The notes under the pieces: generated by a model | The model's database searches: none | What the model was told of the DNA's origin: nothing | Seen by the model: the letters and a program-made list of their open reading frames with translations, nothing else | Part shown: one piece after another, positions 1 through 9,134 of the stretch | Position numbering within the stretch: position 1 is the stretch's first letter | How the letters are laid out: each line of letters starts with the position of its first letter | Assembly (NCBI GenBank): GCA_009836625.1 | Contig: VXVC01000004.1 | Coordinates: 953,037 to 1,017,036, forward strand | Source: Holophagales bacterium | GTDB taxonomy: Bacteria > Acidobacteriota > Thermoanaerobaculia > Multivoradales > Multivoraceae | Length of the DNA stretch: 64,000 bases | Direction: 5' to 3' | Program-made: the position numbers and the translations under genes

Positions 1-1176
1 GATGCGGCCGTCCCGTGCCTGGATGACGGACGGGTAGTGGTAGCGGCCGACGCCCTGCTCCTCGCGCTCGATGTAGCGCCGCCGCATGAAGGTCCTGCCC
101 TCGTCCTCTGAGACGGAGACCGCGAGCTGGTAACGACCGTCGGGAATGTCGTTGTGAACGACGATCCAGCGGCCGCTCGCGAGCCTCAGGACCTCGAGCC
201 CGGCGCCGGTCTCGACCAGGTCGGGATGGTCGCGGGCGATCGTCCACGTGGCGCCCAGATCCGACGACTCGGCGACGTGAGCCCGCTTCGGCGGCGGGCC
301 GTTGTCGCGCATGAAGGCGAGCAGCGTGCCGTCGTCGCGGAGCGCGAACGTGGGCTGGATGTTGCCGCCGCCGATGATCGGCTCGCTCATCGTCCAGGTG
401 TGGCCGCCGTCGTCGCTGTACGTGGCGGAAGCGAAGCTGAAGCCGTCCGAGTAGAGCCCCAGGAGCAGCCGCTGACCGCCCTCGGGCAGCGTCAGGACGA
501 CCGGATGGGCCCGCGTGAACCAGCCGAGCCGCCGGGTCAGCTTGTCGGCCGCCTGCTCCAGGTTGCGCGCCGCCCAGGCCCGCGAGCGCTCAGGCAGGGC
601 CGGATCCCTGGCGTCCGCGAAACCCAGGCTCCGGAAGTACTCGTCCGTCCTCTCCGCCACCAGGTCGTGAAAGCCCTCGCCCGGCTTCATGTGGAGCACG
701 TCCTGCCACTGCCACACCGGCGGCCCGGGCCTGTCGAAGTCGGTCGAGACCTTGACCTTCATCAGGGCGCTCTCCCAGAGATTCGCCTGGATCGTCGGCC
801 AGAACAGCCACAGCCGGTGGCCGCCCGCGCTCACCGGCTCTAGCAGCAGGGTGCAGTTCGTGTCGGGAAAGCCCGGAGTGTCCGCGAGCAGGAATGGCTC
901 ACTCCAGGAGGCCGCGCCGGCCCGCAGCCGGGCACCCATGATTCGCACGTCGTCCGATCTGCGCTCGCCCGATCCATGGAACCAGGCCACGAGCAGGTCG
1001 CCGTTCGGGAGTTCGACGACGGAGGAACCATGGTTGTGCCAGCGCTCCAGCGGAAAGATGAGTTCGCCCGCCGGACCCTGACCGGCGGCCGGCAGCGCCG
1101 CGAGAGCGAGCAGCAGGGCCGCAAGCCCCGTCCGGCGCCCGATCCGGCCCGATCTACTCGGCGGCCAGGGAGACAC
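1..1176 (-). CDS. sialidase-like (BNR/Asp-box) secreted protein, partial
   Basis: The frame is open from a GTG at 1174-1176 to base 1, so about 392 N-terminal codons are visible and the C-terminus lies outside the window. Residues 1-33 look like a signal peptide: several arginines, then a Leu/Ala core ending near AAGQ. Three Asp-box motifs follow (SDDGGHTW, SSDLGATW and SEDEGRTF), the hallmark of sialidase-type beta-propellers. An early segment with WHNHGSS and LPNGDLLVAWFHGSGE resembles bacterial exo-sialidase-like proteins. It is probably exported and acts on a glycan or simply adopts the propeller fold; I did not assign catalytic residues, so sialidase activity is unproven. The start overlaps the last 23 bases of the upstream PQQ-like gene, suggesting one transcript. 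The GTG start was chosen because no other good start precedes the signal peptide. Confidence 0.8.
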   Translation of the reverse strand, partial: MSPWPPSRSGRIGRRTGLAALLLALAALPAAGQGPAGELIFPLERWHNHGSSVVELPNGDLLVAWFHGSGERRSDDVRIMGARLRAGAASWSEPFLLADTPGFPDTNCTLLLEPVSAGGHRLWLFWPTIQANLWESALMKVKVSTDFDRPGPPVWQWQDVLHMKPGEGFHDLVAERTDEYFRSLGFADARDPALPERSRAWAARNLEQAADKLTRRLGWFTRAHPVVLTLPEGGQRLLLGLYSDGFSFASATYSDDGGHTWTMSEPIIGGGNIQPTFALRDDGTLLAFMRDNGPPPKRAHVAESSDLGATWTIARDHPDLVETGAGLEVLRLASGRWIVVHNDIPDGRYQLAVSVSEDEGRTFMRRRYIEREEQGVGRYHYPSVIQARDGRI

Positions 1177-2500
1177 GGATGATCTCCTCGTCGTTCCTCG
1201 CGATGACATGGCGGTTGGCATAGGCCGGATGCGTCCAGTTCACCATCGCGTCAAAGAGCCTGCGCGGACCGAAACCGGACCGCGTCGTCGGTTCGATCAG
1301 CCTGGCGCGATCGATCTCCTGGTAGCCCTCCCGTGAGAAGCGGGCGATGATCAGGTCGCCGAGATCGTTGTTGACGAACCAGCGATCGCCGTGCTTGACC
1401 ATGAAGGCAGCGCCCCAACGGCCCTGGCGGGTCATCTCGTCGCTCTCCCAGAGCCGCGAGCCATCGGCGGTGTTGAGACCCCGGAGCTGGCCGTAGCTGC
1501 AGACGCCGTAGATCGTGTCGCCCTCGAGGATCGGCGTCGTGATCAGGGAGTGAAGTCCCTGCGTCTCCTCCGGCATCTCGCTCCGGCTCTGTCCACGCCA
1601 CAGTTCCCGCACCTCGGGCTTCTCGGAGTCGAACTCGAGCAGCAGCGAACCCCGGTAGAACTGGCTGAAGAGCAGCCGGTCGCCGTCGATCACCGGGGTC
1701 GTCACCGTCATCCCCGAGGCCACTTCCCAGGGAACACTCCAGTAGGCCTCACCGGTAACCGGATTGAGCGAGTTGACCGCCTGCGGCTCCCAGACCACGA
1801 GCTGCTCGACACCGCCGCGCTCGAAGATCATCGGCTGCCCGTAGCCCATCTCCCAGTCGGAGGAAAGCGACCGCCAGACCTCTTCGCCCGTGTGTTTATC
1901 GAAGGCCATCACCTTGCCGTCCGGCTCGGCGCCCACGATCTGGATCAACAGGTCGCCGTGGACGAGCGGCGAGCTCGTGAAGCCCCAGATCGTGATGCTG
2001 GCGTTGCCCTCCTCCACGGAGTCGTAGCTCCAGATCACCTCGCCCGTCTCGGCCGCGAACGCCGTGAGATGGCCGACGGCCCCCATCACATAGAGCGTGT
2101 CGCCGTCGACGGTTGGCGTCGAACGGGGACCGATCGCGTAGCTCTGCTGCAGCGCCGAGTAGTTCACATCCCACTCGTGACTCCAGAGCTCCTCGCCGGT
2201 CTCCTCGTCGAGCGCCAGGACGCGTTCCTTGCCCATGATGGCCCGTGTTCCCTCGACGCGCTGCCAGTCGGTCACGAACACACGACCGCCCGCGACCACC
2301 GGCCCGGAGTAACCGCCGCGGATTGGAACCCGCCACACCGCCTCGAGGCCCTCCTCGGGGAACCGCTCCAGGATGCCGTCCTCCTGCCACACGCCGGAGC
2401 GGTCGGCGCCCCGCCACTGCGGCCAGTCGTCGGCCACCGCCGGCACGGTCAACGTCAACCCCAGCACGATGCCAAGGGTGCGAGTCACTGAGGCTTGCAC
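1154..2500 (-). CDS. PQQ-like beta-propeller repeat protein
   Basis: A 448-residue protein with a signal peptide (about residues 1-23) followed by DDWPQWRG, the usual opening of secreted PQQ-like propellers. Repeated blade motifs are visible, such as LALDEETGEELW, VMAFDKHTGEEVW and LNTADGSRLW, so an eight-bladed BamB/quinoprotein-like propeller is likely. Quinone-binding or dehydrogenase residues cannot be claimed, so the role is unknown. The GTG at 2498-2500 is preferred over an upstream in-frame start at 2587 because AGGAGGT lies seven bases before it and a clean signal peptide follows. It lies downstream of glnA but is separated by a terminator hairpin, and it overlaps the following sialidase-like gene by 23 bases. 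Two more genes of this type occur at 35230 and 63872. Confidence 0.85.
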   Translation of the reverse strand: MQASVTRTLGIVLGLTLTVPAVADDWPQWRGADRSGVWQEDGILERFPEEGLEAVWRVPIRGGYSGPVVAGGRVFVTDWQRVEGTRAIMGKERVLALDEETGEELWSHEWDVNYSALQQSYAIGPRSTPTVDGDTLYVMGAVGHLTAFAAETGEVIWSYDSVEEGNASITIWGFTSSPLVHGDLLIQIVGAEPDGKVMAFDKHTGEEVWRSLSSDWEMGYGQPMIFERGGVEQLVVWEPQAVNSLNPVTGEAYWSVPWEVASGMTVTTPVIDGDRLLFSQFYRGSLLLEFDSEKPEVRELWRGQSRSEMPEETQGLHSLITTPILEGDTIYGVCSYGQLRGLNTADGSRLWESDEMTRQGRWGAAFMVKHGDRWFVNNDLGDLIIARFSREGYQEIDRARLIEPTTRSGFGPRRLFDAMVNWTHPAYANRHVIARNDEEIIRVSLAAE

Positions 2501-2570
2501 GGAAGGGACCTCCTGCTCCAGAGTGGAGGCGCAACGGTAGCAGCCGACGAGACCAGGGCCGCCTCCGCAC

Positions 2571-2607
2571 GAAAGAAAGCCGGCCACGCAGCGATGCGCG
2601 GCCGGCT
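2571..2607 (-). terminator. Rho-independent terminator of glnA
   Basis: Read on the minus strand, a long hairpin with arms AGCCGGCC and GGCCGGCT (plus inner TGCG/CGCA pairing around a four-base loop) is followed at once by TTTCTTTC. It starts 27 bases after the glnA stop codon. The GC-rich stem plus T-rich tract is a textbook intrinsic terminator and separates glnA from the PQQ-like gene downstream. Confidence 0.85.
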
Positions 2608-2633
2608 AGCGGGACTGAAGTCCGCTCCGGGAT

Positions 2634-4055
2634 CTAGATGTCGTAATACAGCGCGAACTCGTGCGGGTGCGGCCTCAACGCCACCTCCTGGCACTCGCTC
2701 TCACGCTTGTACGAGATGTGGTTCTCGATCACGTCCTCGTCGAACACGCCGCCCGCGGTAAGGAACTCGTGGTCGTCCTCGAGCGCGTCGAGCGCTTCCT
2801 CCAGGGTCGCCGGCGTGGTCGGAACGCCTTGGCTCTCCTCCGGCGACAGATCGTAGATGTCGACGTCGAGCGAGCTGCCCGGGTCGATCTCGTTCTGGAT
2901 GCCGTCAATCGCCGCCATCAGCAGCGCCGCGAAGGCGAGATAGGGGTTGCAGCTCGGATCGGGGCAACGGAACTCGACCCGCTTGGCCTTCGGCGACGGC
3001 GAGTACATCGGGATCCGCACCGCCGCGCTCCGGTTGCGCTGCGAGTACACCAGATTCACCGGCGCCTCGAAGCCCGGCACAAGCCGCTTGTAGCTGTTCG
3101 TCGTCGGGTTGGTGAAGGCGAGCAGCGCCGGCGCGTGCTTCAGCAGGCCGCCGATGGCGTGCATCGCCATGTCCGAGAGGCCCGCGTAGCCGTCGCCCGC
3201 GAACAGGGGCACTCCGTCCTTCCAGAGCGAGAGGTGGGTGTGCATGCCGCTGCCGTTGTCCTCGAACAGGGGCTTCGGCATGAACGTGACGGTCTTGCCG
3301 TACTTCGCGGCGGTGTTCTTGATGATGTACTTGTAGAGCATCATCGCGTCCGCCATCTCGACCAGCGGCGCGAACCGGAGGTCGATCTCGGCCTGACCGC
3401 CCGTCCCGACCTCGTGGTGCTGGCACTCGGGATTGAGACCGAGATCCTCCATCAACAGGATCATCTCGCTCCGCATGTCCTGGTGCTTGTCGGTCGGCGG
3501 CACCGGGAAGTAGCCCTCCTTGTAGCGCGGCTTGTAGCCGAGGTTCGGACCTTCGTCGGCCCCGCTGTTCCAGCGGCCCTCGATCGAGTCGACTTCGTAG
3601 AAGCCGAAGTTCGGACCGCCGTCGAAGCGCACGTCGTCGAAGATGAAGAACTCGGCCTCCGGTCCGAAGTAGGCGGTGTCCGCCAGACCCGTCGACTGCA
3701 CGTAGGCCTCGGCCGCCCGGGCCACGCCGCGCGGGTCGCGGCCGTAGCTCTCGCGCGTGATCGGATCGACGATGTTGCAGGTCATGACGAGCGTCTTGTG
3801 CTCGTAGAACGGATCGATGAAGGCCGTGTCCGCGTCGGGGACGACCAGCATGTCCGACTCGTTGATCACCTGCCAGCCGCGGATGCTCGAGCCGTCGAAC
3901 CCGAGCCCGTCCTCGAAGGTGCCCTCGTCGACCTCGCGCGCCGGCACCGAGAAGTGCTGCCACAAGCCGGGAAAGTCGGTGAACCGGAAATCGACGATCT
4001 GGATCCCCTCATCGCGGATCCGATCGACAATCGACTTGGGGCTTGCTCCTGACAT
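2634..4055 (-). CDS. glnA: glutamine synthetase type I
   Basis: Makes glutamine from glutamate, ammonia and ATP as a cytoplasmic dodecamer. The 473-residue length fits GSI. Family signatures are visible: [10 protein letters not shown] (residues 52-61), EAEFFIFDD (133-141), [13 protein letters not shown] (213-225, metal and ammonia sites), [18 protein letters not shown] (261-278), the NRSAAVRIP region (341-349) and [12 protein letters not shown] (361-372). Tyr401 in IYDLSPEE matches the tyrosine that GlnE adenylylates in the GSI-beta group, so adenylylation control is predicted. The ATG at 4055 has AAAGGAG seven bases upstream; an in-frame start at 4139 lacks this support. The gene is monocistronic: it is flanked by a terminator and by a 308-base upstream gap. 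Confidence 0.97.
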   Translation of the reverse strand: MSGASPKSIVDRIRDEGIQIVDFRFTDFPGLWQHFSVPAREVDEGTFEDGLGFDGSSIRGWQVINESDMLVVPDADTAFIDPFYEHKTLVMTCNIVDPITRESYGRDPRGVARAAEAYVQSTGLADTAYFGPEAEFFIFDDVRFDGGPNFGFYEVDSIEGRWNSGADEGPNLGYKPRYKEGYFPVPPTDKHQDMRSEMILLMEDLGLNPECQHHEVGTGGQAEIDLRFAPLVEMADAMMLYKYIIKNTAAKYGKTVTFMPKPLFEDNGSGMHTHLSLWKDGVPLFAGDGYAGLSDMAMHAIGGLLKHAPALLAFTNPTTNSYKRLVPGFEAPVNLVYSQRNRSAAVRIPMYSPSPKAKRVEFRCPDPSCNPYLAFAALLMAAIDGIQNEIDPGSSLDVDIYDLSPEESQGVPTTPATLEEALDALEDDHEFLTAGGVFDEDVIENHISYKRESECQEVALRPHPHEFALYYDI

Positions 4056-4153
4056 GAAGTTCTCCTTTGCTGTTCCTTGCTGCGGACCGAGCCGCGCCAA
4101 ATCTGTTGTGACCGAGACACCGCCCGGCCGCACACTCAAACACGAATCGCCAA

Positions 4154-4177
4154 GGCCGCGTGTCTATCAGCGCGGCC
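4154..4177. repeat. inverted repeat in the glnA leader
   Basis: Perfect seven-base arms GGCCGCG (4154-4160) and CGCGGCC (4171-4177) around a ten-base loop, about 100 bases before the glnA ATG. There is no T-tract on either side, so it is not a standard terminator. It could be a leader structure or an operator. Confidence 0.5.
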
Positions 4178-4312
4178 ATGAACTAGGCAAGCCACGGGCC
4201 GGACGCTACGGTGTTTTCGTTAGCAACCTCCATGCCCAACCAGCGTTCTGGGCCAGAACGACCGTCCACGCTACGAACGAACCGCCCCAACTGACCGGCT
4301 TGGCCCCACCGA

Positions 4313-4330
4313 GGCGACAACTCTGTCGCC
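4313..4330 (-). repeat. hairpin downstream of ybeY-era
   Basis: Perfect seven-base arms GGCGACA and TGTCGCC with a four-base loop, starting about 34 bases after the ybeY-era stop on the minus strand. It could end that transcript, but no T-rich run follows, so I call it only an inverted repeat. Confidence 0.45.
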
Positions 4331-4363
4331 CACAGACCCCGGGATCCCACGTTTCTGTAGCGC

Positions 4364-5689
4364 CTAGCCGCTCTCCAGGCGACTCAAAACGGCGGCGTCC
4401 TCGCGCCATCCGGGCTCGGTCCGCACCCGCAGCTCCAGGTAGACCCGCCGCTCCAGAAACTCCTCCAGATCCCGCCGCGCCGCCGTGCCGATCTCCTTGA
4501 TCCGCCTGCCGCCCCGGCCGACGACGATCCCCTTGTGACTCTCCCGGTCGACCAGGATGCTGGCGAGCAGGTCCGTACGCTTCTCGCCGTCCTCCCAGAC
4601 CTCGATGACGACCGCGGTGGTGAACGGCAGTTCGTCGCGGGTCTGCTCCAGGACCTTCTCGCGAATCAGCTCCGCGACCAGGAAGCGCTCGGTATGCACG
4701 GTCAGGAGTTCCGGATCGTGCTGAGGCTCCCCGGCCGGCAGGTGCCGCCACAACAGCTCGAGCACCTCGTCCACGCCGTCGCCGGTGAGCGCCGAAACCG
4801 GAACGATCTCCTTGAACACGGCGCGGCCCGCATAGCGCTCGATCTCGGGCAGCAGCCGGGGCTTGGAGATCAGGTCGATCTTGTTCAGCAGGCAGAGCAT
4901 CGGCCGGCTGCGCTCCGCCGCCGCCGCGCCGACGAGGTCGAGGGCGTAGGCGTCGCCTCGCCCGAACGGGGCCGCCACGTCCCGGAGCAGACAGACCACG
5001 TCTGCCTCCTTCAGCGCCGCCGCGGCGGCGTGAACCATGCGCCGGTTCAGGCGGTGCAGCGGCCGGTGCAGGCCGGGCGTGTCGTGAAACACCATCTGGC
5101 CAAGCTCCGTGCTCAGGATGCCGATCAGGCGATGGCGGGTGGTCTGCGGCTTGTCCGAGACGATCGCCAGCTTCTCCCCCAGCATGCGGTTCATCAACGT
5201 CGACTTGCCGGCGTTGGGTCGGCCCACGAGGGCCACGACGCCGGCCCTTCTGGTTCCCGGAACCTCGGAAGGCCCCAGGAAGCGATCCCGCAGCCGTGCT
5301 TCCAGGGCCTCCATCTCGCCGTCATCGGTTTCGTGGTCGTAGCCCAGGCAGTGCAGAAGGCCGTGCAACGCCAGGATCTTGAGTTCCCGCTCGAGGGGCG
5401 AGTCGCCAACGGCCGCGGCCGTCTCGACCGAGATGACGATGTCGCCCAGGTGCCGGCCCTCCGGTGTCTCCTCGCCCGGGAAGGACAGCACGTCCGTGGC
5501 CGAGTCGATCTGCCGATAGTCGCGGTTCAGTTCGCGTATCTCAGCGTCGTCGACCAGCCGCAGGGTGAGCGTCGCCGGCGCCGGTGCCAGCTCGGCAACC
5601 ACCTCGCCCGCCACCGCGCGCAGCCCCGGGAGACACTCGCGGCACCGGGCCTCCACCGCGGCCGCGACCTGCAGGTCGATGGTTGCCAC
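4364..5689 (-). CDS. YbeY-Era fusion: rRNA endonuclease plus ribosome-assembly GTPase
   Basis: A single 441-residue frame carries two normally separate 16S rRNA maturation proteins. Residues 1-140 are YbeY, with the zinc motif HGLLHCLGYDH (His109, His113, His119) and the upstream LNRDYRQIDSATDVLSFP. Residues 148-441 are Era: P-loop GRPNAGKS (156-163), switch I TTRHR, DTPG (203-206), NKID (269-272), SAL (299-301), then a KH RNA-binding domain with GRGGRRIKEIG. The linker is only about ten residues (GPSEVPGTRR). Start ATG 5689 is eight bases after the pgpH stop. In many bacteria phoH, pgpH, ybeY and era lie near each other, so fusion of neighbours is a natural explanation. Both domains look complete and probably active. 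Confidence 0.93.
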   Translation of the reverse strand: MATIDLQVAAAVEARCRECLPGLRAVAGEVVAELAPAPATLTLRLVDDAEIRELNRDYRQIDSATDVLSFPGEETPEGRHLGDIVISVETAAAVGDSPLERELKILALHGLLHCLGYDHETDDGEMEALEARLRDRFLGPSEVPGTRRAGVVALVGRPNAGKSTLMNRMLGEKLAIVSDKPQTTRHRLIGILSTELGQMVFHDTPGLHRPLHRLNRRMVHAAAAALKEADVVCLLRDVAAPFGRGDAYALDLVGAAAAERSRPMLCLLNKIDLISKPRLLPEIERYAGRAVFKEIVPVSALTGDGVDEVLELLWRHLPAGEPQHDPELLTVHTERFLVAELIREKVLEQTRDELPFTTAVVIEVWEDGEKRTDLLASILVDRESHKGIVVGRGGRRIKEIGTAARRDLEEFLERRVYLELRVRTEPGWREDAAVLSRLESG

Positions 5690-5697
5690 TGCCTTCG

Positions 5698-8115
5698 TCA
5701 GTCGGTGACCGGCCCGCTGCCGGCGCCGCCGGGCAGTACCCGCAACGACCCACGACCGCCACGCCCGAACTCGAATCCCGGGTAGTCCACCCGATGATGA
5801 TGAACCGTCTTCAGGACGTTCTGCAGGGTGTAGCGCATCCGCCGCAGGTCGGCCAGCGTCAGGTCCGTCTGACTGAACTGATCGTCCTCGAGGATGTCGT
5901 TCAGCAGGCGTTCGACCAGCGCACGGATCGATTCCTCGGAGAAGTCCCCGAGGGTACGGCTCGCGGCCTCGACGGTGTCGGCGACCATCAGCGCGGCAAG
6001 CGTCTTGGTCTGTGGCATCGGGCCCGGGTAGCGGTACTGGCGTTCACTGACCTCGTCGCCCGGTTCCGCCTGTTCCTTCGCCTTGGCCAGGAAGTAGTTC
6101 AGCCTGCGCGTGCCATGGTGCTGCTCGATCGCGTCGACGATCGGCTGCGGAAGCCGGTTCTCGCGCGCCAGCCGGACTCCCTCCTTCACATGATCGATGA
6201 TGATCAGGGAGGACATCGAGGGCGAGAGGCTGTCGTGCGGATTGTCGCCCTCACGTTGATTCTCGACGAAGTACTGCGGCCGCAGCACCTTGCCGATGTC
6301 GTGGTAGAGACCGCCGACATAGGCGAGGGTCGGATTCCCGCCCACCGCCTCACAGCAGGCCTTCGCCAGGTGCGCAACCATCAGGGAGTGCTGGAACGTC
6401 CCCGGCGCCTCGAAGGCCAGGCGTTGCAGCAGCGGCAGGTTCGTATCCGAAAGCTCCAGCAGCTTGATGTCGGTGGTCCTGAACAGCACCGCCTCGAACA
6501 CCGGAACGGCGAAGCTGACCGCCGCGGCCACCGTCAGGCCGCCCAGGAACCCGCAAAGCACCTCGAACCCCCAGACGGCCACCGTCGAGCCATCCCCGAG
6601 CAGCGTCAGCATCGTCACCGAGGCGACGTTGACGAGTCCGACCAGCAGGCCGGCTCTCGTCACCGCGGACCGCTGCTTCAACTGATCGAGCGCGAACACC
6701 GCGGCGAGGCTGCCGGTCAGACAGTAGAGCATCGTGCCGCCGGCCAGCCCGAGCTCCGCGTTCGCCGCCTCGACCCAGCCCAGCCGGCCGACCAGGACCG
6801 AGAAGACGACGCCGGCAAGCAGGCCGGCGCCGCGACCGTAGAGCACCGACACGAGCAGCGCCACCGCCGCGAAGGGGATCGCGAACACGTAGCTCCGCGC
6901 CGAACCCAGCGCTTCGATCGGGAAAGAGGCGGCAAGCGCATCCGCGACCAGGAATCCGACGCGGGTAGCCGCGAGGCCCAGGATGAGAATCAGGACGACG
7001 CTGCCGAAATCGCGGCCCTCCACCGCGACCAGGCGCTTGCGGCGGAACGCGACCCACAGGAACGCCACGGCGAGGCCGAGCACCAGAGCCGACGCCAGCG
7101 GCGAGCGAAGGAGGATCAGACTGCTTTCGCTGCCCGTCATCTCGCGCAGCAGACGCATTGACTCCAGGTCGACCTCGTCGCCCTTGCGCACGATGACCTG
7201 ACCGGCCTGAATCTGGTTGAACACCGGCCCGACGTCCTCCGCGGCGGCGTTCCGGCGTTCCTGGGTCTCGTTCAGGTTCAGGTAGACGTTGGGCGCCAGG
7301 TTGACCATCAGGAAGTCGACGACCGTTTCCCGCTCGGCCCGCGACCACCCCGGCCAGCGGCCGACCTCCGCCTCCAGGTAGGCCTCCACCTCGACCGGAT
7401 AGCCGCGATAGCCGAAGAGGTCGAACTCGACCGACTCCTCGCCGGTCTGCATGTTGTGCAGCGTGACGCCCTCCAGACGATTCTGGAGCAGGGTCTCCTT
7501 GTTCTCCACGATCCCGGCCCGGAGCAGCAGCCCCACGAGGCGGGTCAAGCGTTCCTCCAGCTCCGCGCCGCCGTCCTCGCCGCCTACGCGGGCCGCCAGC
7601 AGGTCCGCGTGACGTTCATCGACCCGCAGGCCGCTGCCGACCCTCAGCCGTCGCAGTCGTTCCTCGGCCACGTCCTCCTCGGGCAGGAGCTCGGCCACTT
7701 CGTCGAAGCCCCGTTCGATCTCGAAGAGGTTCGCGATCCGTGTCTCGACTTCGTCCGCCTGAACGGCGTCGAAGTCGTAGAGCGGACGGACGTCGGCGCG
7801 AGCCCGCTCCTTCAGCTCCTCCGAGGTCTCCTCGTCGAGAAGCAGCACGTCCCGGGTCGCGTGGTAGTCGCGGTTCGCAATGTCTCCCTGGCGCAGATCG
7901 GGCCGGAAGAACACGCCGGGCGGCGCCATGATCCAGACGCCGGCCAGGACCATGACCACGACCCAGACGATGTCGCGTTCCAGCGCGTAGTGCCACAGGC
8001 CGGCAACGGTCAGCCGGTCGCCGTGGCGGCGGTACATGCTGCGGCGCAGCCGCTTGCGAGCCTCCCGCCTGCGGTCCGATCGGCGGCGCTTCGGCGCCTT
8101 GACCGCCGCGGTCAC
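5698..8115 (-). CDS. pgpH: 7TM-HD phosphohydrolase, PgpH-like cyclic-di-AMP phosphodiesterase
   Basis: An 805-residue membrane protein. There is a basic N-terminus, one membrane segment (about 50-66), a large extracytoplasmic 7TMR-HDED-type region (about 70-330), a cluster of hydrophobic segments (about 335-545) and a cytoplasmic HD domain. The HD residues are present: His576 in FQHS, HDIGK (605-609), DH (641-642) and HH (666-667). Characterised PgpH proteins hydrolyse cyclic di-AMP; that substrate is inferred here from the family. The GTG start overlaps the phoH stop in a GTGA junction, pointing to translational coupling. Confidence 0.9.
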   Translation of the reverse strand: MTAAVKAPKRRRSDRRREARKRLRRSMYRRHGDRLTVAGLWHYALERDIVWVVVMVLAGVWIMAPPGVFFRPDLRQGDIANRDYHATRDVLLLDEETSEELKERARADVRPLYDFDAVQADEVETRIANLFEIERGFDEVAELLPEEDVAEERLRRLRVGSGLRVDERHADLLAARVGGEDGGAELEERLTRLVGLLLRAGIVENKETLLQNRLEGVTLHNMQTGEESVEFDLFGYRGYPVEVEAYLEAEVGRWPGWSRAERETVVDFLMVNLAPNVYLNLNETQERRNAAAEDVGPVFNQIQAGQVIVRKGDEVDLESMRLLREMTGSESSLILLRSPLASALVLGLAVAFLWVAFRRKRLVAVEGRDFGSVVLILILGLAATRVGFLVADALAASFPIEALGSARSYVFAIPFAAVALLVSVLYGRGAGLLAGVVFSVLVGRLGWVEAANAELGLAGGTMLYCLTGSLAAVFALDQLKQRSAVTRAGLLVGLVNVASVTMLTLLGDGSTVAVWGFEVLCGFLGGLTVAAAVSFAVPVFEAVLFRTTDIKLLELSDTNLPLLQRLAFEAPGTFQHSLMVAHLAKACCEAVGGNPTLAYVGGLYHDIGKVLRPQYFVENQREGDNPHDSLSPSMSSLIIIDHVKEGVRLARENRLPQPIVDAIEQHHGTRRLNYFLAKAKEQAEPGDEVSERQYRYPGPMPQTKTLAALMVADTVEAASRTLGDFSEESIRALVERLLNDILEDDQFSQTDLTLADLRRMRYTLQNVLKTVHHHRVDYPGFEFGRGGRGSLRVLPGGAGSGPVTD

Positions 8116-9134
8116 CGGCTGCCCCTCTCCGGGGATCCAGCCTCCCGCGGGCGAGTGCCGTGACGGGCCTCCCAGCGGTCGTACGCGCCGACGATCCGCT
8201 GCACGAGCTCGTGACGAACGACGTCGGACTGCCCGAAACGCACGAACGCGATGCCCTCTTCGCCCCGGAGCACCTGGAGCGCATGCTTCAGACCTGACTG
8301 CTGACCGGGCGGAAGGTCGATCTGGGTGATGTCGCCGTTGACCACCGCCTTCGAGTTGAAACCGATGCGCGTCAGGAACATCTTCATCTGCTCCGGCGTC
8401 GTGTTCTGCGCCTCGTCGAGGATGATGAAGCTGTCGTTGAGCGATCGACCGCGCATGAAGGCGAGGGGCGCCACCTCGATCACCTCCCGCTCCAGCATCC
8501 GGGACACCTTGTCGAAGCCGATGATGTCGAACAGGGCATCGTAGAGCGGGCGCAGGTAGGGGTTCACCTTCTCCGCCAGGTCACCGGGCAGGAAGCCGAG
8601 CTTCTCGCCCGCCTCGACCGCGGGCCTCGCCAGCACGATGCGCCGCACCTTCTGCTCCTTCAGCGCCGATGCCGCGACCGCCACCGCCAGGTAGGTCTTT
8701 CCGGTGCCGGCCGGCCCCGTCGAAACGACCAGTTCATGGTCCAGCATAGCGCGGAGGTAACGCTTCTGGTTCAGGCTGCGAGGCGCGACCAGGCGCCGGG
8801 AAGCCTGAATCAGGGCGCCCGTCCGGAAGAAGTCGACCAGGGAAGTCGCCGGCTCCTCCGCCACCACCCGCAAGGCCGTGGTCAGATCGTCGGAACGGAG
8901 ACGGCGGCCTGTCGCCGCCAGGGCGCCCAGGTCGGTCAGCAGCCGCTCGGCCGCCCCGACCGCCGCCGCCGCGCCCTTGATCTGCACGGCGGAACCGCGC
9001 ACGCCGAGCGTGACCTCGAGAGCCTTCTCCACGCGTCGCAGGTTCTCGTCGTGGGCGCCGCAGATGGCCTGCACCGATTCCTCGGGCAGTGTCACCTGCG
9101 CCCTGGCCTGCGCTGCCGGCTCAGCTGTAGTCAA
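8112..9134 (-). CDS. ybeZ: PhoH-family ATPase (YbeZ-like)
   Basis: A 340-residue cytoplasmic P-loop protein with an N-terminal KH-like region, Walker A GPAGTGKT (140-147) and Walker B FIILDEAQ (236-243), then NGDITQIDLP typical of PhoH/YbeZ. In E. coli YbeZ works with YbeY in rRNA processing, and here it heads the same block as the YbeY-Era fusion. The start is TTG at 9134 with AAGGG six bases upstream; it lies inside the end of the dehydrogenase gene (14-base overlap). The following pgpH starts on its stop codon. Confidence 0.93.
   Translation of the reverse strand: MTTAEPAAQARAQVTLPEESVQAICGAHDENLRRVEKALEVTLGVRGSAVQIKGAAAAVGAAERLLTDLGALAATGRRLRSDDLTTALRVVAEEPATSLVDFFRTGALIQASRRLVAPRSLNQKRYLRAMLDHELVVSTGPAGTGKTYLAVAVAASALKEQKVRRIVLARPAVEAGEKLGFLPGDLAEKVNPYLRPLYDALFDIIGFDKVSRMLEREVIEVAPLAFMRGRSLNDSFIILDEAQNTTPEQMKMFLTRIGFNSKAVVNGDITQIDLPPGQQSGLKHALQVLRGEEGIAFVRFGQSDVVRHELVQRIVGAYDRWEARHGTRPREAGSPERGSR

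Larger units (their letters stand above)
4056..4363. other. 308-base gap upstream of glnA
   Basis: Non-coding DNA between the ybeY-era stop and the glnA start; it must hold the glnA promoter. I see two short inverted repeats (listed separately) but no convincing -35/-10 pair and no GG-N10-GC sigma-54 element. A TAGCGT on the minus strand (4203-4208) could be a -10, with no good -35. No protein-like frame is convincing here. Confidence 0.5.

Noticed and set aside
2661..4052. Long open frame on the plus strand antisense to glnA
   Set aside because: It mirrors the codon structure of a highly conserved gene; high GC opens antisense frames. Its peptide is Arg/Val/His-rich and resembles no family. 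The same holds for other long antisense frames (1391-2491, 37833-39683, 39799-42432, 57583-60021).
4056..4363. Sigma-54 promoter for glnA
   Set aside because: No GG-N10-GC element with the right flanks was found on the minus strand.
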